Source of the DNA: Actinomycetota bacterium
Lineage (GTDB): Bacteria > Actinomycetota > Thermoleophilia > Gaiellales > F1-60-MAGs149
Length of the DNA: 64,000 bases
Direction of reading: 5' to 3'
NCBI GenBank assembly: GCA_026392355.1
Contig: JAPLCF010000032.1
Span: forward strand, 84,297-148,296
A program made the translations under genes and the position numbers. The notes under the pieces were generated by a model, which saw only the letters and a program-made list of their open reading frames with translations, was not told where the DNA came from and did no database searches. This document shows, piece after piece, positions 50,006 to 57,311 of the stretch (its first letter is position 1; each line of letters begins with the position of its first letter).

Positions 50006-52663
50006 ATGCGTGTCCCGCGAAAACTTCGAGCAACCGTTCTCGCCGCCACGGCGATTGCTGCGATCGGCCTAACGGCCGGAGAGGCGCTCGCCGCCGACGG
50101 CGTGTCGATGTCGTTCGTCGGTCGCGCAGTGGGCGGCGGCATGAACGCCAACGGCGGCGCCTCCGAGATCTCGGCGTACTCGCCGGCGACGCAGCGCCTC
50201 TTTGTCACCAATGGCATGACGAACAAGATCGACATCTGGAACCTCGCCAAGCCGACTGCGCCAACGCTGATTACCGCGGTCACGCTGCCGAACGCCACGG
50301 GCGTCCAGAGCGTCGCCACGAACGGCACGCTGGTTGCGGCAGCGGCGACCGCCGGTGACAACGTTGACGACAAGTTCGAGCCCGGCCGCGTCTTCATCTT
50401 CAACACCAGAGGCACGCTGGATACGCGCGCACCGCAGGGTGTCGAGGTCGGCATGCTGCCCGACTCGGTGCACTTCTCCCCGGACGGCAAGACGATCGTC
50501 GTCGCCAATGAGGGTGAGCCCAAGGATTACTGCCAGGTCAACGGCGGGTACGTGCCGGCGAGCGATCCGAAGGGTTCGATCTCGATCATCGATACCACGG
50601 GTACGTCGCTGAGCGCCACCACGATCGACTTTTCGGCGTTCGATACCCAGGTTGCGGCGATTCGTTCTGCCGGTGCCCGCATCTATGGTCCGGGCGCTTC
50701 GGTCGCCCAGGACATGGAGCCCGAGTATGTCGCGATCAGCGCCGACTCCAAGACGGCATTCGTGACGCTGCAGGAGAACAACGCGGTAGCCGAGATCAAT
50801 CTCGCCACGAAGTCGATCACCCGCATCATGGGCCTCGGCTACAAGGATCACAGCCTTGTGGGGAACGAGCTGGATTCGTCCAACGAGGACAGCGCAGCCA
50901 CCACCAACAGCGGATCGGCCACGATCAACATCGTTAACCGACCGGTCTTTGGCATGTACGAGCCGGACAACATCGCGACCTTTACGGGAGCCGATGGGGC
51001 GCAGTACTTCCTCACCGCGAACGAGGGTGACAGTCGCGTGTACCCCTGTCTCATCGGTGGTACCGATACGACGCTGGGGCAAGAGGAACTCGACGACAAC
51101 CGCCTGCGCAGTGGCGCGGGGCTCTTTGGCGTCACGCTCGGTGGACTCCTGACGACCGACCTCGTCTTCGACTCCCAGCTTGGCCGGACCAGGCCGACGC
51201 GCTTCGGCCCGTCCGACGCAAACACGATGACGGACTACAGCTCGGCGGGCGGGACGGCAGCATTCGTCGGCACGACTTCGAACACGGCGGCTGGCGGGTC
51301 AGCGGGTGCGCAGTTCAAGTCGGTCTACCTGATCGGGGCGCGTTCCATGTCGATCTGGAAGGTGCCGGCTGGAGCAGGCATCGGCTCCGCGGTTCTGGTT
51401 TCCGACACGGGCTCCACGATCGAGCGGATGGCCGCCGAGCGCGTGCCCGCGTACTTCAATAGCGATGGCAATGCCAGCACGGGTGGCTTCAATGCGTGGG
51501 ATTCACGCAGCCCGGCCAAGGGCCCTGAGCCGGAAGGCATCGCCGTCGGCAAGGCCTTCGGTATGCAGTTGGCCTTCGTCGGCCTCGAGCGCCAGAACGG
51601 CGTGATGGCCTTCGACGTCTCGAATCCGGCCAGCCCGCGCTTCCTCGACTACTTGAATACGGCCAACTACTCGGGGACGTCCGGGGCGAACTACGCGACG
51701 TCGACCGGCGCCGGTGACGTCTCGCCTGAGGGTGTCCTGTTCGTCAGCGCATCGGACAGTCCGACGGGTAAGCCGGCGCTGATCGTGTCCTACGAGCTCA
51801 GTGGCACGACGGCGATCTACAACCTCAACGGCACGGCGGTGAAGCCGGGCGCCCCGACGGGCGTCAGCGCCAAGGCCGACGGCCGCTCGGCCATCGTTTC
51901 CTGGACGGCGCCGAAGGAGGACGGTGGTGGGGCGATCACGAGCTACGTCGTGACGTCGAAGCCCGGTGGCTACACCTGCACGGCCGATGCGACCGCGTCG
52001 TGCCGCGTGGACGCGCTGCCGGCAAACCGCAAGTACACGTTCACCGTCAAGACGCGCAACATCGCGGGCGAGAGCCCGGCCTCCGACGCGTCGACGGAGA
52101 TCACGACTGGCTCGTTCAAGCCGAAGGCTCCCAACGGCGTCGTGCTTCGTGCCGGCGCGAACTCGATCCGCGTGATGTGGAAGCGCACGTCCGACAATGG
52201 CGGAGTCAAGATCGACAACTACATCGCTACGGCCAAGCCGGGTGGCAAGACGTGCTCGTCGACGGCCCGCTCGTGCGTGATCGAGGGTCTCACGCCGGGC
52301 ACGAAGTACTCCGTCAAGCTCGTCGCGATGAACGCGGTTGGCAACTCGGAGGCCATTGGCACGGATCGCGTCCTCGTCGGCTTCGTGCAGGGTGCGAAGA
52401 CGATCGCGCAGGACTCTCCGGTTGCGCTGCGCTGGCTTGTGCGCACGCACTCGCCGGGCAAGGTGGTCGGCAGCGTGACCTCCGGCGACTGCTCGATCGC
52501 GAGCGGACGCTTGGTTGCCACGGGCACCGTCGGCTCGACCTGCTCGGTGAAGGTGACGGTCGGCCGCGCGGCCGGCTTCGCGTCGATGACGCGGGTTGTG
52601 GACCTGGAGGTCCGTGCGCCGCGCGACTACAAGGACATCTTCGCGCGTAACCGCACCCGCTGA
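50006..52663 (+). CDS. Secreted choice-of-anchor I / beta-propeller protein with two FN3 domains
   Basis: An 885-residue exported protein. Signal peptide 1-29 (ATVLAATAIAAIGLTAGEALAA). Residues 35-600 form a beta-propeller-like domain of the choice-of-anchor I family (NEGEPKDYCQVNGGYVPASDPKGSISIID, MEPEYVAISADSKTAFVTLQENNAVAEI, LTANEGDSRVYP, GPEPEGIAVGKAFGMQLAFVGLERQNGVM), whose members are often labelled alkaline-phosphatase-like without proof. Two fibronectin type III domains at about 611-700 and 705-790 and a terminal beta domain ending RNRTR follow. GGAGGG Shine-Dalgarno before ATG at 50006. Probably an extracellular binding or phosphatase-like protein. Confidence 0.82.
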   Translation: MRVPRKLRATVLAATAIAAIGLTAGEALAADGVSMSFVGRAVGGGMNANGGASEISAYSPATQRLFVTNGMTNKIDIWNLAKPTAPTLITAVTLPNATGVQSVATNGTLVAAAATAGDNVDDKFEPGRVFIFNTRGTLDTRAPQGVEVGMLPDSVHFSPDGKTIVVANEGEPKDYCQVNGGYVPASDPKGSISIIDTTGTSLSATTIDFSAFDTQVAAIRSAGARIYGPGASVAQDMEPEYVAISADSKTAFVTLQENNAVAEINLATKSITRIMGLGYKDHSLVGNELDSSNEDSAATTNSGSATINIVNRPVFGMYEPDNIATFTGADGAQYFLTANEGDSRVYPCLIGGTDTTLGQEELDDNRLRSGAGLFGVTLGGLLTTDLVFDSQLGRTRPTRFGPSDANTMTDYSSAGGTAAFVGTTSNTAAGGSAGAQFKSVYLIGARSMSIWKVPAGAGIGSAVLVSDTGSTIERMAAERVPAYFNSDGNASTGGFNAWDSRSPAKGPEPEGIAVGKAFGMQLAFVGLERQNGVMAFDVSNPASPRFLDYLNTANYSGTSGANYATSTGAGDVSPEGVLFVSASDSPTGKPALIVSYELSGTTAIYNLNGTAVKPGAPTGVSAKADGRSAIVSWTAPKEDGGGAITSYVVTSKPGGYTCTADATASCRVDALPANRKYTFTVKTRNIAGESPASDASTEITTGSFKPKAPNGVVLRAGANSIRVMWKRTSDNGGVKIDNYIATAKPGGKTCSSTARSCVIEGLTPGTKYSVKLVAMNAVGNSEAIGTDRVLVGFVQGAKTIAQDSPVALRWLVRTHSPGKVVGSVTSGDCSIASGRLVATGTVGSTCSVKVTVGRAAGFASMTRVVDLEVRAPRDYKDIFARNRTR

Positions 52664-52672
52664 GTACACGCT

Positions 52673-52707
52673 CTACCAGCGGCAGGAGACTCTCCTGCCG
52701 CTGGTAG
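52673..52707. terminator. 16-bp hairpin between the FN3 protein gene and glutaminyl cyclase gene
   Basis: CTACCAGCGGCAGGAG (52673-52688) pairs perfectly with 52692-52707 across a 3-nt loop, nine bases after the upstream stop. Its last three bases form the start of the TAGGGT box that precedes the next gene, so terminator and promoter overlap. Confidence 0.65.
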
Positions 52708-52710
52708 GGT
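52705..52710 (+). promoter_or_regulatory. -10 box TAGGGT of the glutaminyl cyclase gene
   Basis: TAGGGT is followed by TGGTGC and GTG at 52717. It overlaps the 3' arm of the hairpin at 52673-52707, so the hairpin DNA sits where the -35 would be. Confidence 0.45.
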
Positions 52711-52716
52711 TGGTGC

Positions 52717-53484
52717 GTGGGCGCCCGAGTGACATTGCTGCTCAGCATCGCGCTGCTCGTGGTGGCGGTGCCGGCGGCGGGAGCCGCGCCGAGCGTCGCG
52801 TGGACGCTCGTGACATCGCATCCGCACGACGCGTCTGCCTTCACCGAAGGCCTCGTGGCTCACGGGCCTGTGCTGCTCGAGAGCACAGGTCTGGAGGGAC
52901 AGTCCTCTGTCCGGCGCGTCGATCCGACCACGGGCACGGTGCTGCGCCAGCAGGCGCTCGCGGCTTCGTTGTTCGGGGAGGGGCTGACGGTCCTGAAGGG
53001 CTCTGCAATCCAGCTGACGTGGACCGAGCAACGGATCTTTGGGTACAACCCGAACACGTTGGCCCGCACCTCTGCTCGTCGCTATCCCTTTGTGGGCTGG
53101 GGGCTCACGACCAATGGTCGCCAGCTGATCGCGAGCGACGGTACGAGCACCGTGCGTTGGCTCGACCCAACCACGATGAAGGTCACGCGCCGGATCACCG
53201 TGCACGACGGGCAGCGTGAGATCGATTACCTCAATGAGCTCGAGCTGATCGATGGGGTGCTGTGGGCGAACGTCTGGCCCGGCGATCGCATCGCGCTGAT
53301 CAATCCGGTCGACGGGCGCGTGCGCGCGTGGCTGGACATGGCGCAGCTACGCGCACAGCTGAGCACTCCGGGCGAGGTGCTCAACGGTATCGCCCGCTAT
53401 CCAGGCACGACGGACGTGGCGATCACGGGGAAGTTCTGGCCGCAACTCTTCAGGATCCGGCTCGACGGTAGGGTCCCCGCCTAG
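52717..53484 (+). CDS. Glutaminyl-peptide cyclotransferase (bacterial beta-propeller type)
   Basis: Exported enzyme converting N-terminal glutamine of secreted peptides to pyroglutamate. The 255-residue protein has a signal peptide (residues 1-24) and a five-bladed propeller with the family motifs HPHDASAFTEGLV, LTWTEQRIFGYN, VGWGLTTNGRQLIASDGT, DYLNELELIDGVLWANVWPGDRIALI and GEVLNGIARYPGTTDVAITGKFWPQLFRI. Catalytic Glu residues lie in AFTEGL and LNELE. GTG at 52717 is 6 nt after TAGGGT. Confidence 0.93.
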   Translation: MGARVTLLLSIALLVVAVPAAGAAPSVAWTLVTSHPHDASAFTEGLVAHGPVLLESTGLEGQSSVRRVDPTTGTVLRQQALAASLFGEGLTVLKGSAIQLTWTEQRIFGYNPNTLARTSARRYPFVGWGLTTNGRQLIASDGTSTVRWLDPTTMKVTRRITVHDGQREIDYLNELELIDGVLWANVWPGDRIALINPVDGRVRAWLDMAQLRAQLSTPGEVLNGIARYPGTTDVAITGKFWPQLFRIRLDGRVPA

Positions 53485-53514
53485 TTCCGGGTGGGGTCAG
53501 ACCCCACCCGGAAC
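53484..53514. terminator. Perfect 14-bp palindrome between convergent stops
   Basis: GTTCCGGGTGGGGT (53484-53497), loop CAG, and its complement (53501-53514) fill the whole gap between the glutaminyl cyclase stop and the DUF3830 stop. The core GGGGTCAGACCCC recurs in related form at 41041-41053 and 63600-63614. Confidence 0.75.
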
Positions 53515-53934
53515 CTAGACCAGCTCGAAGCGGATCGGCAGCGCGCCGACCTGCAGCGTGCTGGCACCGAGGGCGTGGAGCTTCTCTTTGCCCTCGACGA
53601 TCGTCAGGAAGTGGTTGCCCGCGAGCGGCCCCGCCTTGGAGGCGAAGCTGCACGGCCCGTACGGGAAGAGCAGCTCGCACTCGGAGATGCCGCCGGGGTA
53701 CCAGAGGATCTCGCCGGGAGCGGGATGCGCCGTCGCGTCCTCGAAGGGGACGCCGAGGTCGAAGTCGCCGAGCGGGATCCAGCACGACTCGCCGCTCCAG
53801 CGCACGTGAATCATCTTGTTCTCGTACGGCAGCAGCGAGAGGAAGGCCTCGCACGTCTTCGGCGCCTTCTCGGGCTCCATGCGTGCCAGGAACTCCACGT
53901 CGCCGCTCGTGATCTTGATCATCTGCTCAGCCAT
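53515..53934 (-). CDS. DUF3830 family (cyclophilin-like fold) protein
   Basis: A 139-residue cytosolic protein resembling DUF3830, a cyclophilin-like barrel without known activity, often near amidase or hydantoinase genes. It contains VEFLARMEPEKAPKTCEAFLSLLP, MIHVRWSGESCWIPLGDFDLG, ENATAHPAPGEILWYPGG-like DATAHPAPGEILWYPGG and EL-FPYGPCSFASKAGPLAGNHFLTIVEG. ATG at 53934 is chosen over an upstream GTG/ATG because GGGAGGGGAAACA gives a good Shine-Dalgarno. Confidence 0.82.
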   Translation of the reverse strand: MAEQMIKITSGDVEFLARMEPEKAPKTCEAFLSLLPYENKMIHVRWSGESCWIPLGDFDLGVPFEDATAHPAPGEILWYPGGISECELLFPYGPCSFASKAGPLAGNHFLTIVEGKEKLHALGASTLQVGALPIRFELV

Positions 53935-53977
53935 TGTTTCCCCTCCCATGGGACACGTGGATCATGCCCGATGCGGG

Positions 53978-54373
53978 CTAGGACGAGACGCGCTCAAGGC
54001 CGGCGATGCGGTCGAAGTCGCGGTCGAAGGTGGCGACGCGGGGGGCATTTGACGACCGGGCGGTGACGGCGAGCCACGCATCTTCGAGGTCGATCGAGCG
54101 CTCAATGTGTAAGCGGACGGCTTGGGCCATGGCATCGACTTCACCGACGATTGCCGGTAGGGCGAGTATTCGGAGAAGCGTCTCTGCGATGCAGGCTCGT
54201 GAGAAGCCGTAGTTCGAACGCAAGACGTGCCCGACTTCGAGGAGGATGGTGGGGAGCAGTCGCAGTTCGTCTGCCTCGTTGACGATGCGCGTCGCGGCGG
54301 GAGTGTGTTCCGGGAGGTCGTTAAGGCAGTAGCGGAGCAGAACGTTGGTATCGACGTACGCAGTGAGCGTCAT
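53978..54373 (-). CDS. PIN-domain ribonuclease toxin (VapC family)
   Basis: A 131-residue PIN domain. The acidic active-site residues are visible: AYVDTNVLLRY (first Asp), LLEVGHVLR (Glu), LEDAWLAVTARSSN (Asp) and RVATFDRDFDRI (last Asp). It is translated from an ATG overlapping the antitoxin stop (ATGA), the usual order antitoxin then toxin. Target RNA unknown. Confidence 0.92.
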   Translation of the reverse strand: MTLTAYVDTNVLLRYCLNDLPEHTPAATRIVNEADELRLLPTILLEVGHVLRSNYGFSRACIAETLLRILALPAIVGEVDAMAQAVRLHIERSIDLEDAWLAVTARSSNAPRVATFDRDFDRIAGLERVSS

Positions 54374-54639
54374 ACCCCATCACCTCGTGGCATCCGGCGT
54401 GACAGTTTGACGATCTCTTCGACCGTCATGCCCTTGAGATGCTCTGGCGTCTTTAGCGATCCACGCAGTTCTTCTGGTCGTCCGAGCCGCTGGACGCGCA
54501 GCTCGTCGCCGCGGATCCAGAACTCGACGGCGTCACCGTCGCGAATGTCGAGTGCCTCGCGGATGTCCTTGGGGATCGTGACCTGGCCCTTGCTCGTGAC
54601 GCGGGCGATGCAGGAGAGAATGCGTTGCGGTTCGTCCAT
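54370..54639 (-). CDS. AbrB/SpoVT-like antitoxin
   Basis: An 89-residue protein with an AbrB swapped-hairpin DNA-binding domain at about 12-50 (RVTSKGQVTIPKDIREALDIRDGDAVEFWI) and a C-terminal helix that would neutralise the downstream PIN toxin. ATG at 54639 is 7 nt after TAACGT, and the start region lies inside the palindrome at 54640-54669. The longer upstream frame is rejected as antisense to the CMD-family gene. Confidence 0.9.
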   Translation of the reverse strand: MDEPQRILSCIARVTSKGQVTIPKDIREALDIRDGDAVEFWIRGDELRVQRLGRPEELRGSLKTPEHLKGMTVEEIVKLSRRMPRGDGV

Positions 54640-54669
54640 ATTCCTTACGTTAGTCAACTCGTAAGGAAT
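54640..54669. promoter_or_regulatory. Operator-like palindrome ATTCCTTAC-N12-GTAAGGAAT
   Basis: A perfect 9-bp inverted repeat with a 12-bp spacer begins directly next to the antitoxin ATG. It covers the antitoxin -10 box TAACGT (54647-54652), and its far arm ends next to a GTG of the divergent CMD-family frame. Position and symmetry fit autorepression by the toxin-antitoxin complex. Confidence 0.65.
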
Positions 54670-54709
54670 CGTGTGTGCGGTGATCGCCATGTGCGCAGTG
54701 TCTGCGACC

Positions 54710-55288
54710 ATGCCCGCACCGATGACGCGCAGTCCCAACCCAGCTGAGGGCGCACTCTCCCCGCAGACGCGCGAGATGCTCGCCGCGCTGCCACAGAACA
54801 ACGTGTTCCGCGCGCTCGCGCACGCGGATGCAGCGTTCCCACCGCTGATGGAGCTGACGGCCAGCCTCTGGAACGACGCCGTGCTCGGCCAGCGCCAGCG
54901 CGAGCTCGCCATCCTGCGCACCGCCCGCCTCGTCGACTCGGCCTACGAGTGGATGCACCACATTGAGGTGGCGCGCATGGTTGGCGTCACGGAGGAAGAG
55001 CTCAACGCCATCGACGTTGGTCGCCTCGACCTCGTACCGTTCGCCGACGCCGACCGCCTGCTGCTCGAGGCCGTGCCGCACATCCTCAACCACTGCCGGT
55101 CGGAGGACCACGTCTTCGATGCGCTACGCGAGCACTTCAGCCTGCGCGAGCTCGTCGAGCTGCACCTGGTCGTGGGCCTGTACGCCACGATCGCCGGCGT
55201 CGTCACAGACTTTGACGTCGAGCTCGAGCCGCGCTCCGGCGCCTTCGAGCTACAGCACGACGAACGCGGTCCGCGCCTCGGTGGCTAG
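54710..55288 (+). CDS. Carboxymuconolactone decarboxylase / AhpD-like protein
   Basis: A 192-residue alpha-helical protein of the CMD family. It has LWNDAVLGQRQRELAILRTARLVDSAYEWMHHIEVARMVGVTEEEL, corresponding to the usual ELxILR-A---S-YEW-HH segment with a glutamate and histidine but without the AhpD CxxC pair, so peroxidase activity is unlikely. The N-terminus is uncertain: ATG 54710 is chosen; in-frame GTG 54671 and ATG 54689 are possible. It ends in a one-base-offset overlap with the rpiA stop on the other strand. Confidence 0.78.
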   Translation: MPAPMTRSPNPAEGALSPQTREMLAALPQNNVFRALAHADAAFPPLMELTASLWNDAVLGQRQRELAILRTARLVDSAYEWMHHIEVARMVGVTEEELNAIDVGRLDLVPFADADRLLLEAVPHILNHCRSEDHVFDALREHFSLRELVELHLVVGLYATIAGVVTDFDVELEPRSGAFELQHDERGPRLGG

Positions 55289-55929
55289 ATCGCGCGGGTG
55301 AGACGCTCGACCGCGTCGCCGCGGCCGATCAGGATCTCGCTCGTCATCGACGGCGGGAACAGTCCGTGCTCGACGACGCCCGGCACGCTGCCAAGCCAGG
55401 CGGCGAGATTGACGGGGTCGCTGGCATCGCCCTGGTAGTCGGCGATTACGTTGCCGTCAGGGCTGTCGGGCACGCCGCGCAGCGTCACGTCGTCGAGCAG
55501 CCGCAGCGTATTGGCGAGGCCGTACTGGAGCAGCTCGAGCGGGATCGGTGCGTGCAGGCCGTCGACGGTCTTCGACGAGTCGGCGATCACGACGAAACGA
55601 TCGGCCATCGAGGCGACGATCTTCTCGCGCGTATGCGCAGCGCCACCACCCTTGACGATCCACCAGTCGGGCGCGATCTGGTCGGCGCCGTCGATCGCAA
55701 GGTCGAGGTGATTGACCTCCGCAGCGTTGGCGACCTTCATTCCGAGCTCGCGTGCTGCGTCCTCGGTCCGCACCGAGGTGGCGACACAGGTGATGTTGAG
55801 CCCGCGCGCGGCGATCGCCGGCAACAGGAACGCAACGGTCGAGCCAGTCCCGAGCCCGACGTGCATGCCGTCCTCGACGAGCAGTGCCGCAGCCTCAGCC
55901 GCGACGCGCTTCTCGGTGTCCTGATCCAT
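55285..55929 (-). CDS. rpiA: Ribose-5-phosphate isomerase A
   Basis: Interconverts ribose 5-phosphate and ribulose 5-phosphate. The 214-residue protein contains GLGTGSTVAFLL (phosphate loop), LDLAIDGADQIAPDWWIVKGGGAAHTREKIVA (catalytic Asp, Lys and Glu region) and DGNVIADY. ATG at 55929 is 7 nt after TACCGT; the GTG nine bases upstream would lie inside that spacing and is less likely. Functionally linked with pgi, gnd and pgl 1 kb downstream in the window. Confidence 0.95.
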   Translation of the reverse strand: MDQDTEKRVAAEAAALLVEDGMHVGLGTGSTVAFLLPAIAARGLNITCVATSVRTEDAARELGMKVANAAEVNHLDLAIDGADQIAPDWWIVKGGGAAHTREKIVASMADRFVVIADSSKTVDGLHAPIPLELLQYGLANTLRLLDDVTLRGVPDSPDGNVIADYQGDASDPVNLAAWLGSVPGVVEHGLFPPSMTSEILIGRGDAVERLTRAI

Positions 55930-56002
55930 GCCTGACACGGTAGCGATCCGATCCGCGCAGCGGTAGGATCAGGTCGAGGGACCCGAGTGGGAATCAGCGG
56001 GA

Positions 56003-56017
56003 ACTCAGTGCCTGAGT
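56003..56017. promoter_or_regulatory. Palindrome ACTCAG-TGC-CTGAGT upstream of a toxin-antitoxin pair
   Basis: A 6-bp inverted repeat with a 3-nt spacer in the rpiA / antitoxin intergenic region, about 62 bp before the antitoxin start. A possible operator; nothing else supports it. Confidence 0.25.
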
Positions 56018-56078
56018 GCCCGGAAGCCGCGCAGTTCCGCGCGCCTTCACAACGTCATCCCTCCATACGATCATGGCC

Positions 56079-56327
56079 ATGAATCGCTCGATTCACGTCC
56101 GTCTCGATGACGCAGCGGAAGCTGCCGTCGTTGAGCTTCGCGCGCGACGCATCAATGTGTCGAAGGTGATCCGCGATGCGCTGCAGGACTGCGCGGCAAA
56201 CGAGAGGGAGGCGGACCCAAGCGGAGATGACTCCGAGGCGTGGGAGCGCTTCCTCGCGAAGCACCGATTCGACGCCGAGATTCCAGTCATCCGAGCCTGG
56301 CGAGAGCGGGAGGACGTGCACGAGTGA
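56079..56327 (+). CDS. Ribbon-helix-helix antitoxin-like protein
   Basis: An 82-residue protein with an N-terminal RHH/CopG-like DNA-binding unit (SIHVRLDDAAEAAVVELRARRINVSKVIRDALQD) and an acidic C-terminal arm that would bind the PemK-like toxin. ATG 56079 is 7 nt after TACGAT (56066-56071) and is preferred over ATG 56073, which is only one base from the box. The stop overlaps the toxin start (GTGA). Confidence 0.82.
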   Translation: MNRSIHVRLDDAAEAAVVELRARRINVSKVIRDALQDCAANEREADPSGDDSEAWERFLAKHRFDAEIPVIRAWREREDVHE

Positions 56328-56638
56328 TTGCTGGATCCTGCCATCGCATCCCGTCGAGGCGTAGAGCGCGTGGACACGAGCAGCGCGGGACGCGGTACGG
56401 AGTGATCGTGCAGTCGGATCGCCTGCATCTCAGCACGGTGCTCGTCGCGCCGACCTCCGCGCACGCGCGGCCCGCCCGACACCGTGTGCTCATCGACGTC
56501 GAGGACGTGCAGACGCAGGTTCTCACCGAGCAAATCCACGCGATCGATGTCGATCAGCTCGGGCCGCTCGTGGCGCGCCTCAGCCCGCAAGCGATGTCCG
56601 ACATCCGTGCCGCGATGGCGTGGACGCTGGATTTATGA
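56324..56638 (+). CDS. PemK/MazF-family endoribonuclease toxin
   Basis: A 104-residue toxin. The core HEQRGTRYGVIVQSDRLHLSTVLVAPTSAHARPARHRVLI matches MazF/PemK proteins, including the R-G-T/H-E-Q and QSD and the T/S catalytic region, followed by TQVLTEQIHAIDVDQLG. GTG at 56324 overlaps the antitoxin stop and follows GGGAGG. The N-terminal strand (IAGSCHRIPSR) is less conserved but the frame is continuous. With the upstream RHH gene it forms a complete type II pair. Confidence 0.85.
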   Translation: MIAGSCHRIPSRRRARGHEQRGTRYGVIVQSDRLHLSTVLVAPTSAHARPARHRVLIDVEDVQTQVLTEQIHAIDVDQLGPLVARLSPQAMSDIRAAMAWTLDL

Positions 56639-56645
56639 GTCCGAC

Positions 56646-57311
56646 TCAGCCCGCTGCAGCGGTGTCGGCCAGGATCACCGAGGCGGGCGCGGTCACGCGA
56701 CCGGCGGGGATCGACGGGTCGCCGGCCAGCAGCTGCTGGAGCGGCTCGCGCTTGTCATCACCCGTCAGCAGCCACAGTAGGGAGCGGCACTTGGCGAGCT
56801 CCGGGTACGTCATCGACATGCGGTGCGTGCCCTGGTACTCGCCGCCTGTCACGGCCACCAGCTGATCGGTCACCTCGAGGATCGGATCCCCGGGCACGAG
56901 CGACGCAGTGTGGCCGTCGGGGCCGAGGCCGAGGTGGATCAGGTCGATTGTCGTCGGCAGCTCGCCCGCGTAGTCGCGGGCGCCGCGCTGCGGATCCTCG
57001 GCGTTGACCGGCATGGGGTGGATCTGCACCGGCAGCTGCGGGCCGAGTGCCTCGTGCAGGTGCGTGAGGTTGCGCAGCGGGTCGCCCTCGGGGGCGATGC
57101 GCTCATCGACTTGGTAGAGCTCGACCGATTCCCACGGCATATCGAGCTCGGCCAGATCCGCGAACATCGCCCACGGCGAGCGGCCACCACTGACGGCCAT
57201 CGAGAACACACCGCGCTCAGCAACAGCGTCGCGCGCGGCCTTCGCCACGTGCTCCGCCGCCGCCTTCGAGACCGCCGCTGCGTCGGGCAGGACGATCAGC
57301 TCGTGCTGCAT
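56646..57311 (-). CDS. pgl: 6-phosphogluconolactonase
   Basis: Hydrolyses 6-phosphogluconolactone in the oxidative pentose phosphate pathway. The 221-residue protein has the NagB-fold motifs FSMAVSGGRSPWAMF, ELYQVDERIAPEGDPLRN, IDLIHLGLGPDGHTASLVPGDP and MTYPELAKCRSLLWLLTGDDKREPL. ATG at 57311 overlaps the gnd stop by one base (TGATG), so the two are co-translated. No zwf or opcA is in the window. Confidence 0.94.
   Translation of the reverse strand: MQHELIVLPDAAAVSKAAAEHVAKAARDAVAERGVFSMAVSGGRSPWAMFADLAELDMPWESVELYQVDERIAPEGDPLRNLTHLHEALGPQLPVQIHPMPVNAEDPQRGARDYAGELPTTIDLIHLGLGPDGHTASLVPGDPILEVTDQLVAVTGGEYQGTHRMSMTYPELAKCRSLLWLLTGDDKREPLQQLLAGDPSIPAGRVTAPASVILADTAAAG

Noticed and set aside
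56324..56400. Frameshift at the start of the PemK-like toxin
   Set aside because: The N-terminus looks unusual, but the frame is continuous from a GTG that overlaps the antitoxin stop, and HEQRG follows at the distance expected for the family.
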